DNA of 64,000 nucleotides from Terrimesophilobacter sp044464485 (GTDB taxonomy: Bacteria; Actinomycetota; Actinomycetes; Actinomycetales; Microbacteriaceae), in NCBI GenBank assembly GCA_044464485.1, contig JBIQLG010000005.1:124001-188000 (forward strand). Direction: 5' to 3'. Positions 26,153 through 33,895 of the stretch are shown piece after piece (position 1 is the first letter of the stretch; every line of letters starts with the position of its first letter). The notes under the pieces are model-generated. The model was not told the DNA's origin, did no database searches, and was given only the letters and a program-made list of their open reading frames with translations. Made by a program: the position numbers and the translations under genes.

Positions 26153-26826
26153 TGCGCGCTCGCCGCGGGTGTTCGCTCGTCCACAGTGGCGCGGGCGTTC
26201 CGCAGCTCACTTTCCAGCTGTGCGAGCGCGGAGTAATCCTCTTCGGTACCCGTTTTGCCCAGGTAGCGCACGTCATCGAACACGCGGGCGCTCGCCGTTA
26301 ACCGCTGCGCGTGGCGGGGGAAAACCGCACCGGCTCTGGTTGCGAAACCGCGCGCCGTCGTTCCGGGGTCTGTGGACACCAGCACCCGCTCCGTGAGCAC
26401 GCGGGCGAGCGCCCTGAATCGCTCCTCGATTGCGAGATTCCAGTCTCCGCGAGCTGCCGCGGCATCCGCGCTGCGACGAAGCGACTCCGAGTCCCGATCC
26501 TCGTCCGCGCCGAACAGCGACCCGACGAGGGTGCTCCGCCGATTCAGGCGCGGCATTCCAAAGATGAAGAAGGCGGAGATGAGGATGCCGGCGACGACCA
26601 CGATCAGAATGATGAGCAACACGGTTCCCCACCCGCCGCCGCCGGCAAAGTGCAGCGAATTCAGCCAGTCCCACACGGCTTTGCTCAGCAGATCCCACAA
26701 GGTTGGCCGCGCGGCCTGATACTCGGGTTTGGAAAGCTCCTCGATGATCCACTGCCGCGCCTGGTCCCCGTCCGGGTCAACGGGAACGTCGGCCAGGAGT
26801 CCCAGCGCAGGTGCGGCAATGATCAT
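26149..26826 (-). CDS. DUF4129 domain membrane protein
   Basis: A 225-residue protein with hydrophobic segments near the N-terminus and at about residues 62-88. Its soluble C-terminus carries the four-helix pattern of DUF4129 (NLAIEERFRALARVL, then TAREFATRAG-like FATRAGAVFP). The C-terminal domain is often fused to transglutaminase proteins in other bacteria. It overlaps both neighbours by 4 nt, so the five genes 28067 to 22621 are very probably one operon. Confidence 0.85.
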   Translation of the reverse strand: MIIAAPALGLLADVPVDPDGDQARQWIIEELSKPEYQAARPTLWDLLSKAVWDWLNSLHFAGGGGWGTVLLIILIVVVAGILISAFFIFGMPRLNRRSTLVGSLFGADEDRDSESLRRSADAAAARGDWNLAIEERFRALARVLTERVLVSTDPGTTARGFATRAGAVFPRHAQRLTASARVFDDVRYLGKTGTEEDYSALAQLESELRNARATVDERTPAASAQ

Positions 26827-28067
26827 GCGAAGACGTACCCGGCCGAAGGCCCAGGGGGTTCTTCACGAAGATACGGATTCTCGTCCGCCCCTGCACCCGT
26901 GTGCCGCGCCTCGACGAATCGCGTGAGTTCGAGATCGAGGCCTTCTTTTCGCATCCGCAAATCCAGGTAAATGAGCGCCGTCGTCGCGGTCGAAATGATG
27001 GAGGTGATCGCGCTGATCACGATGGAGACCACGATTTGAAGAATGTAGATCCCCACCATCGCGATGATCAGGAACGTCGAGTTGGTCCCGTTCGGGTCGA
27101 GGAGCCCCACCAGCAGTGGAGCGGCGATGGAGAACGGGATGAGAGCAACGTTCGTCGCGACGCCGAGAATGATGGAGACGAGGGCCTGGATGCCGAAAAC
27201 CTTCCAAAAGCTGCCGTTGGTCAGCGCCCACGACCTCGCCACCGCCGCGCTGAGTTTCACTCGTTCGAGCATGAGCGCGCTGGGGACGAGACACAGCTTC
27301 GTGCCGAGCCAGACACCGAGCACCACGAGCGCGAGCACGCCGAGTATGCCGACGAGGATGCCGATGCCGATCCCGATGGCGCCCATCGTGACGATAAGCA
27401 GAACGATGACGAGCGTGACGAGCCCGATGGCGATGAGCAGGGCGCCCGCGAGGATGGCGGCCCAGCCGATGAGCGCCCACCGCCTCCCCCTGGTGAACGC
27501 CCAGAGCTTGCGCAGCGTGAGTTTCTCGCCGAGTGACCCCCTGGCGACTTCGATGACGATGATGCCCTGAAGGAGCGCCTGCGCGATGACCCCCAGAAAA
27601 ACGGTCGCGAGAGTGGCCACTACCCCGAGTCCCACGGTTCCCGCGATGATCGCTGTCTGATCGCCGGAACTCGCGAAGCCGAGGCGCATGAGCGAGGCAA
27701 CGAGAAATCCGCCGATGAACAGGAGCGACGCGACCATCGTCACGGACTGGAGCAGCACTGCGGCGCCGAACGTGGGGCGCGGGTTTCGGCGCAAAACCCG
27801 GAACGCGGCACCGAGCAGAGTTCCGAGGTCCAGCGGTCGAAGCGGGATGAGTCCCGGCTTGGGCGGCGGCGTCCAGCCTCCCGGCTGCGGAACCGACGGC
27901 GGCGACGCGGAAGCGGCGGGGGCATACGGGGAGGATTCCGGCGGAGCGGGCGGCGGAATGGGAACTCCGGTCGCGGCCGGCGGTTCCGTGCCGGGCTGTC
28001 CGGCCGCCGGCTGTCGAGCCCCGGACGACGATGTGCCGGGTGCCTGCCAGTTCTGATCGTCCGTCAT
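26823..28067 (-). CDS. GDPD-type membrane domain protein with proline-rich N-terminus
   Basis: A 414-residue protein. Residues 1-80 are rich in Pro, Ala, Gly and Ser and predicted disordered. From about 85 to 385 there are six or more membrane segments matching the glycerophosphoryl-diester-phosphodiesterase membrane domain (LLGAAFRVLRRNP at the start). There is no phosphodiesterase catalytic domain. It is the first gene of the operon that continues into DUF4129, DUF4350, moxR and DUF58, and is divergent from mtrA across 160 bp. Confidence 0.8.
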   Translation of the reverse strand: MTDDQNWQAPGTSSSGARQPAAGQPGTEPPAATGVPIPPPAPPESSPYAPAASASPPSVPQPGGWTPPPKPGLIPLRPLDLGTLLGAAFRVLRRNPRPTFGAAVLLQSVTMVASLLFIGGFLVASLMRLGFASSGDQTAIIAGTVGLGVVATLATVFLGVIAQALLQGIIVIEVARGSLGEKLTLRKLWAFTRGRRWALIGWAAILAGALLIAIGLVTLVIVLLIVTMGAIGIGIGILVGILGVLALVVLGVWLGTKLCLVPSALMLERVKLSAAVARSWALTNGSFWKVFGIQALVSIILGVATNVALIPFSIAAPLLVGLLDPNGTNSTFLIIAMVGIYILQIVVSIVISAITSIISTATTALIYLDLRMRKEGLDLELTRFVEARHTGAGADENPYLREEPPGPSAGYVFA

Positions 28068-28173
28068 GAATCACTCATAGAAGTAGCGGTCCCTCATGCT
28101 CTGTTTTCCAGTACCCGCCGCGAAAAAATCGGGCCCCACCGCATTATCGTTTCACACTCGACTACTCTTGTGC

Positions 28174-28203
28174 GAGAGCATCACGAAAGCCCGTGAGATT
28201 CTC
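28174..28203 (+). other. Possible hairpin in the mtrA 5' leader
   Basis: GAGA (28174-28177) pairs with TCTC (28200-28203) and TCACG (28181-28185) with CGTGA (28192-28196), separated by a symmetric 3-by-3 internal loop and closed by a 6-nt loop. It ends 23 bases before the mtrA ATG. The stem is short and may be chance. Confidence 0.25.
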
Positions 28204-28226
28204 CGGTATGAAGAAAAGCAGGAACA

Positions 28227-28907
28227 ATGACCGCACGAATCCTCGTCGTTGACGATGACACCGCGCTCGCGGAAATGATTGGCATTGTGTTGCGCAGCGA
28301 AGGGTTCGAGCCCGTATTTTGCGCTGACGGCGCCGAAGCGCTGTCCATTTTTCAGGCGAGCAGACCCGATCTGGTGTTGCTGGACCTTATGCTTCCCGGC
28401 AAGAGCGGGATCGAGGTGTGCGCGGAAATTCGCGTCGAATCCGGCGTCCCCATCATCATGCTCACCGCGAAGTCGGACACGACGGATGTGGTCCACGGTT
28501 TGGAGAGCGGCGCAGATGATTACGTGGTCAAACCGTTCAACCCCAAAGAGCTCGTCGCCCGAATCAAGACGCGGCTGAGACCGGCGACGGTCGGGAGCTC
28601 AGACATCCTGCGGGTCGGGGACCTCACCCTGGACGTCGCCGGTCACGAGGTGCGGCGCGGCGAGGAACGCATCAACCTGACGCCGCTGGAATTCGAGTTG
28701 CTTCTTGCCCTCGCGTCGCGGCCGCAGCAGGTGTTCACTCGGGAAATGCTGCTCGAACAGGTGTGGGGTTATCACTACAAAGCGGACACGCGGCTCGTGA
28801 ACGTGCACGTGCAACGGCTGCGGGCGAAGATCGAGGACGATCCCGATAACCCGAAGATCGTGATGACGGTGCGCGGGGTCGGTTATCGTGCCGGTGCAAC
28901 CGGTTAG
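28227..28907 (+). CDS. mtrA: Response regulator MtrA
   Basis: A 226-residue OmpR/PhoB-type regulator with phospho-acceptor D53 (LLDLMLPG), conserved T80 and K102, and a winged-helix DNA-binding domain (about 128-226) with VWGYHYKADTRLVNVHVQRL. MtrA is the essential actinobacterial regulator of cell wall, osmotic and division genes. The next gene overlaps its 3' end by 20 nt, then lpqB overlaps mtrB, the invariant mtrA-mtrB-lpqB operon. A GCAGGA ribosome site precedes the ATG. Confidence 0.97.
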   Translation: MTARILVVDDDTALAEMIGIVLRSEGFEPVFCADGAEALSIFQASRPDLVLLDLMLPGKSGIEVCAEIRVESGVPIIMLTAKSDTTDVVHGLESGADDYVVKPFNPKELVARIKTRLRPATVGSSDILRVGDLTLDVAGHEVRRGEERINLTPLEFELLLALASRPQQVFTREMLLEQVWGYHYKADTRLVNVHVQRLRAKIEDDPDNPKIVMTVRGVGYRAGATG

Positions 28908-30564
28908 GTTCGCCCCGAGCTTTCCGACACCGTCCTTTCGGATGCCGGACTGGCGGTCGATCCCGTCCAGGGTTCTGCGTTTCTGGCGCGCGAACCTCCA
29001 GTTCCGCACGGTCGCGATCACGGTGATTCTTTCCGGTGTTGCGGTGGCGATTCTGGGCACGTACATGTCGATCAGCATTGGAAGCAACCTCTTCGACTCG
29101 CGCCTCGATCAGGTGCTCGCGGAATCCAGCCGCGCGACGGTGAGGGCTCAGGAGGTGTTCGACAGCGATATCGCCACGACCGACCCTTCGCGCACAGACC
29201 TGGAGAGCCTGAGCAACACGACGCTCAGCAACATCCGGTCGACGACGACGAGCCCCGGCGGCCTCGGTGTCGCGCTGTACCGCTCGCCGGGACAGGATCA
29301 AACACCCGTGACCCTGCAGCCCTCGAAGAGCAGATCCTTTCCGGATGAGGTGATTTCGCCTGAATTGCGGAATGCGGTCGAGAAGGTGGGGGACACGCAG
29401 CGGGTGTGGTGGCAGTCCGTCGCTCTGGAGGATGGCCGTCCCGGTCTCGCGGTGGGGTCGCTGCTGAATGTACCGGGCGCGGGCGAGTACGAGCTCTACC
29501 TCGTCTACGACTTCGGCGATGTGCAGCAGACACTCTCGTTCGTGCAGCAAACGCTGATCCTCGGCGGACTCGCGCTGGTCATCCTCATCGGTGCCGTCAC
29601 GTTCGTCGTCGTGCGGCTCGTCGTCGGGCCGGTGCGTGTCGCGGCAGAGGTGAGCCAAAAAGTGGCGGCGGGTCAACTGGATCAGCGCATGCCCGAAAAA
29701 GGCGAAGACGACATCGCCACCCTCGCACATTCGTTCAATGAGATGGCCGACAGCCTTCAGGAACAGATCACAAAACTGGGCGAACTTTCCCGTGTGCAGC
29801 AACGGTTCGTCGCGGATGTCTCGCACGAGTTGCGCACGCCCCTCACCACCATCCGCCTCGCCGGAGACGTGTTGTACGACCAGAGGCAGACCTTCCCGCC
29901 CGCGACGGCCCGCACCGCGGAACTGCTGCATACTCAGGTGCAGCGATTCGAAGTTCTTTTGGCCGATCTGCTGGAAGTGAGCAGGTTCGACGCCGGCGCG
30001 GTCGAACTCGACATTGAACAGACCAATCTGGTGCGGCTGGTCGAGGACTCCGTCGAAGGGATGCGCCCGGTGGCCGAGGAACACGGTTCGAGCGTGCGAT
30101 TCGTCCCGGTCGGCGGGTACTTCGACGTGGATGTCGACCCGCGTCGCATTCGCAGAATTCTGCGCAACCTGCTGGGCAACGCCATCGAACACGGAGAAGG
30201 CAAACCCATCGTCGTGTCGATCGACAGCAACGAGGACGCTGTCGCGCTCGCGGTACGGGATCACGGCATCGGAATCGACACCGAGGATCTCTCGAGAGTG
30301 TTCGATCGGTTCTGGCGGGCGGACCCGTCCCGCAAGCGGACTATCGGCGGAACGGGACTTGGCCTGGCAATCTCTCTGGAGGATGCATCGCTGCATCGTG
30401 GTTATCTGGATGTGTGGTCGGAGCCGGGCAACGGAACGTGCTTCAGGCTCACGTTGCCACGCAGTCTGGAGCGCAGCATCCGCGTGTCGCCTCTGGAGCT
30501 TCCACCCGCAGAAGCGCTCGAGCAACTGGAGGTGAGCGATGAAAGCAATGGCACGGTTCTCTAA
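28888..30564 (+). CDS. mtrB: Sensor histidine kinase MtrB
   Basis: A 558-residue kinase with a membrane segment at 41-61, an extracytoplasmic sensor of about 160 residues, a second membrane segment at about 222-244, a HAMP linker, phosphorylated H313 in DVSHELRTPL, an N box in LRNLLGNAIEHG, and G boxes DHGIGID and GGTGLGLAIS. The GTG at 28888 overlaps mtrA. It phosphorylates MtrA and is modulated by the lipoprotein encoded next. Confidence 0.96.
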   Translation: MPVQPVRFAPSFPTPSFRMPDWRSIPSRVLRFWRANLQFRTVAITVILSGVAVAILGTYMSISIGSNLFDSRLDQVLAESSRATVRAQEVFDSDIATTDPSRTDLESLSNTTLSNIRSTTTSPGGLGVALYRSPGQDQTPVTLQPSKSRSFPDEVISPELRNAVEKVGDTQRVWWQSVALEDGRPGLAVGSLLNVPGAGEYELYLVYDFGDVQQTLSFVQQTLILGGLALVILIGAVTFVVVRLVVGPVRVAAEVSQKVAAGQLDQRMPEKGEDDIATLAHSFNEMADSLQEQITKLGELSRVQQRFVADVSHELRTPLTTIRLAGDVLYDQRQTFPPATARTAELLHTQVQRFEVLLADLLEVSRFDAGAVELDIEQTNLVRLVEDSVEGMRPVAEEHGSSVRFVPVGGYFDVDVDPRRIRRILRNLLGNAIEHGEGKPIVVSIDSNEDAVALAVRDHGIGIDTEDLSRVFDRFWRADPSRKRTIGGTGLGLAISLEDASLHRGYLDVWSEPGNGTCFRLTLPRSLERSIRVSPLELPPAEALEQLEVSDESNGTVL

Positions 30565-32245
30565 ATTGATGACGCGGGCGCTCGCTGCGTCGGTGGCAGC
30601 GCTCATCGCCGTTGCTCTGGCCGGGTGCGGCGGGATTCCCACCTCGGGCGGGGTGCACGCGGGCGACCCGTTCACGGATGAACCCTCCGGCGACTTCGTC
30701 TTCAATCCGCTCGGTCCCGCCGCCGGCGCGGATCAGCGATCCATTCTCGAGGGATTCATCGCGGCATTCACCGGCCCGCAAAACGACTACGGGGTTGCTC
30801 GCCAATTTCTCAGTTCAGAGTTCAAAAAGGAGTGGGACCCGCGCAAGAGCGTGCTCATTCGCACGGGACTGCCCGTCACCAGCAGCGTGGATGGCACCAC
30901 CATGCAGTACTCCTTCACGAGCGTCGCGCAGCTCGACGCGTTCGGCGCGTATTCGGCAGTGGGTTCCGCGACCCAGACCCTGCAGTTTCACTTCGTGAAG
31001 GAAGACGGTCAGTGGCGCATCGACCAGGCGCCCGCGGGAATCGTGTTGCCGATGAGCACGTTCCTCACCATCTTCTCCAAACACGCGCTCTATTTTTACG
31101 ACCTCAGCCTTCGCTATCTCGTGCCAGACGAACGCTGGTTTCCGGGAGGTACGACAGCCAACCGAATAGTGACCGCATTGCTCGCCGGGCCGCCGGATTG
31201 GCTGAAGGGCGCCGTGGTGTCCCAGTTCCCGGATGGCACGCAGCTGAGTCCGGGTACCACCGTGTCCGTGGATTCCACCGTCGCGCAGGTGGACCTCACC
31301 GCGGAAGCCGCGGGTGCGGACGGGCCGCAGCGCCAGCGAATGCAGCTGCAGCTCTCGGAGAGCCTCGCCTCGGTGCCGGGAATTGCGAGCGTCGAAATTT
31401 CCGTGGCGGACTCCATCCTCGCCATCAAGCCGATCGGATCCGGCGGACCCTCGAGCCAGCGCCCGGTCGATTCCCGGCCGCTCGTGCTGGCCGATGGTGC
31501 GTTTGGCTTCCTCGCCGGCGGGGAGATTAGCCCGATTCCCCAGCTCAGCGACAAGATTGCCGCTCTGGCCCCGACGGCAATTGCCATGGGCCAGGATGCT
31601 CAGTCCGCCGCGGTGCTCGCCGCTGACGGCGTGCACATCGTGCGCGTCAATGCGAAGCAATCGCCGCTCATCGATGATCGTTCCGGGTTGATAGCGCCCG
31701 CCGTGGATGATTTCGGATACGTGTGGACTGTGCCTGCGGACTCGCCGAATTCCGTGCTGGCGATCGGACAGGACGGCACCGCGCATCCGGTGGCCACGTC
31801 TCTGCCCTCGGGGTCGCACATCGTGTCTCTACAAATTGCACAGGACAATGTGCGAGTGGCGATTCTCCTGCAGACGACATCCGGTGCGCGGCTCATCGTT
31901 GCGGCAATCTCGAGGGATGGCACCCAGGACTATGTGCCGGTCAGCATCAACGCGCCCGTTCTGGATTCGCCCATCGACGACGATACCGCGGTGGACGCCG
32001 CGTGGATTGACCAGTTCTCCGTTGCCACGTTGACGCATTCCGGTACGACCTCGAACGTCAATTCCTTCGAAGTCGGCGGCCAGCGCACGTCGCTCGGACG
32101 CCCGGAGTCTGCCGTGGCAATCGCCGGGGGAAATGGCCGCACGGGCTTGCGGGTGCTCGGGTCGGATCACCACCTCCAATCACCTCGTGGCAGCAGCTGG
32201 CAGGCATCGACGACGAAAGTCGATGTGTTGGCGACGCAGCGCTAA
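30539..32245 (+). CDS. lpqB: Lipoprotein LpqB
   Basis: A 568-residue exported lipoprotein with signal peptide at residues 1-29 and a lipobox LAGC with C30 as the lipidated cysteine. A GerMN-type domain lies at about 200-300, and a beta-propeller-like C-terminal half follows. LpqB binds the MtrB sensor domain and tunes MtrA phosphorylation. It overlaps mtrB by 26 nt. Domain order and length match the family. Confidence 0.93.
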   Translation: MKAMARFSKLMTRALAASVAALIAVALAGCGGIPTSGGVHAGDPFTDEPSGDFVFNPLGPAAGADQRSILEGFIAAFTGPQNDYGVARQFLSSEFKKEWDPRKSVLIRTGLPVTSSVDGTTMQYSFTSVAQLDAFGAYSAVGSATQTLQFHFVKEDGQWRIDQAPAGIVLPMSTFLTIFSKHALYFYDLSLRYLVPDERWFPGGTTANRIVTALLAGPPDWLKGAVVSQFPDGTQLSPGTTVSVDSTVAQVDLTAEAAGADGPQRQRMQLQLSESLASVPGIASVEISVADSILAIKPIGSGGPSSQRPVDSRPLVLADGAFGFLAGGEISPIPQLSDKIAALAPTAIAMGQDAQSAAVLAADGVHIVRVNAKQSPLIDDRSGLIAPAVDDFGYVWTVPADSPNSVLAIGQDGTAHPVATSLPSGSHIVSLQIAQDNVRVAILLQTTSGARLIVAAISRDGTQDYVPVSINAPVLDSPIDDDTAVDAAWIDQFSVATLTHSGTTSNVNSFEVGGQRTSLGRPESAVAIAGGNGRTGLRVLGSDHHLQSPRGSSWQASTTKVDVLATQR

Positions 32246-32335
32246 CTCTTCCCGCACACCGCGCGCGCGTTCGCCAGGTGAACAGCCGGCCGGATTTCCC
32301 TGTCGAGGGGCGCCTTGCCGCTCCAGGCTTGATAC

Positions 32336-33049
32336 GTGCTGGATCTGGTTCGCGAGGCTGCCCTCGATGCGATGTCGCTGCTCTTTCCCGTCACGTGCGC
32401 GGGCTGCGACGCGCCAGACCGGGCCCTGTGCTCAGCGTGCGCAGCGCTCCTCGGCGACCCTCGTCTTCCGCTGGCGCTGGAGCAACACCTCGTTCAGGGT
32501 CTGCGCGTGGTGAGCGCAGTGCCGTATGAAGCACCGTTTCGATCCATGATTCTGGCATTCAAAGAGGGCGGCAGAACCGATCTGGCACGCGCGCTCTCGG
32601 TGCCGTTGCGCATCGCCGTGGAACGCATGGCGCGCTCGGCCGCCGGTCGGGTGGAGCTGTGCGTCATTCCTGCCTCGCCGCGCGCACGACGACGACGGGG
32701 CTACCACCCGGTAGAGCTTCTCACTCGAGCTGCGGGGTTTCGAACCTCGCGGGTGCTCCAGCACGTCTCCGCGACGCAGAATCAAAAAGCGCTCGATCGC
32801 GCTCAGCGGGCCGTCAATCTTCGCGGCTCGCTTCGCGCGGTTCCCGCCGCGGGACGAACCTTCCTTCTCGTGGATGACGTCGTCACCACGGGAGAGACCC
32901 TCCTCGAGGCTGTGAGGGCTCTGCGCGAGGCAGGTGCGACGGTGTGCGGCGCGGCAACCCTCGCGTTCACGCCGCGTCGGAACGGCATTCTCGGCGCACA
33001 CTCTGCGCGCACGCGTGACATCCACAGGGTGGAAGGATACGGTGGCTAA
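32336..33049 (+). CDS. ComF-family phosphoribosyltransferase-like protein
   Basis: A 237-residue protein with an N-terminal double cysteine motif (CAGCDAPDRALCSACA, about residues 21-36) that probably binds zinc, and a PRPP-binding loop LLVDDVVTTGETLLEAV near residues 180-196. ComF proteins are linked to DNA uptake in competent bacteria, but orphan homologues like this one are common in actinobacteria between lpqB and hpf (Rv3242c position). The GTG start at 32336 begins at the conserved N-terminus. No competence genes are nearby. Confidence 0.85.
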   Translation: MLDLVREAALDAMSLLFPVTCAGCDAPDRALCSACAALLGDPRLPLALEQHLVQGLRVVSAVPYEAPFRSMILAFKEGGRTDLARALSVPLRIAVERMARSAAGRVELCVIPASPRARRRRGYHPVELLTRAAGFRTSRVLQHVSATQNQKALDRAQRAVNLRGSLRAVPAAGRTFLLVDDVVTTGETLLEAVRALREAGATVCGAATLAFTPRRNGILGAHSARTRDIHRVEGYGG

Positions 33050-33115
33050 AAGAGGCGCACACACACCGCCTGGTTTCGCTGGGCGGCCTGCGTCGCAGAA
33101 GACTGGGAGGATGTC

Positions 33116-33793
33116 ATGGAAGTTTCCATCAACGGTCTGGGGCTCGGAATCACGGACAGATTTCGCGACTACGCCACGGAGAAGTCTGACAAAGTTTCCC
33201 ACCTCGCCGATAAGGCGCTCGCGTTCGAAGTAAAGGTGTCGCGTCACAACGAGAAGAACGGCACGGCGGGCGACGACAAGGTGGAGTTGACTCTGATCGG
33301 GCCCGGACCACTCGTGCGGGCGGAGGCCATCGGTGCGGACAAGTACGCCGCCTTCGATCTCGCATTCGACAAGTTGATGGAACGCCTGCGCCGGGCAAAA
33401 GATCGAACCAAACTCCACAAGAGCGGCCGCCGCCGCCCCGTTTCCCTGCGGGAGGCCAGCGCCGACGGCTTCAAGGTCGTCGATATCACGCCGGCGGATC
33501 CGGAGGTTCTGGATCGCGTGGCCACCGGGTCTGTACCCGTCGTCACCCAGCAGGAGGAGGAAGAGGACTGGAGCCCGGTCGTCATCCGTAAAAAGGTGTT
33601 CCCGGCGACGCCGATGACCGTGGATGACGCGCTCTACCGCATGGAACTCGTGGGGCACGACTTCTACCTGTTCATCGATGCCGAGACGGATCGGCCGAGC
33701 GTCGTGTACCGGCGAAAAGGATGGGACTACGGGGTCATCGGCCTTGATGTCGAGCAGCGTGAGGAACTGGGAAAGCGCCGCCAGCGTCGGTGA
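33116..33793 (+). CDS. hpf: Long-form ribosome hibernation promoting factor
   Basis: A 225-residue protein with an N-terminal HPF/YfiA domain (1-105, starting MEVSINGLGLGITDRFRDY), a linker, and a C-terminal dimerisation domain (about 165-225) with DFYLFIDAETDRPSVVYRR. Long HPF dimerises 70S ribosomes into inactive 100S particles in stationary phase. A GGGAGG ribosome site sits five bases before the ATG. It precedes secA, as in mycobacteria (Rv3241c). Confidence 0.95.
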   Translation: MEVSINGLGLGITDRFRDYATEKSDKVSHLADKALAFEVKVSRHNEKNGTAGDDKVELTLIGPGPLVRAEAIGADKYAAFDLAFDKLMERLRRAKDRTKLHKSGRRRPVSLREASADGFKVVDITPADPEVLDRVATGSVPVVTQQEEEEDWSPVVIRKKVFPATPMTVDDALYRMELVGHDFYLFIDAETDRPSVVYRRKGWDYGVIGLDVEQREELGKRRQRR

Positions 33794-33895
33794 GAAATGC
33801 GCGGCACCCGGCATGCGCGGGTTAGGCTGTGTTGTTGACTGAACGGCAGCGCGAGCGTGCCGAAAACAGCTCAGAGACCTTAATGGGAGTGATCC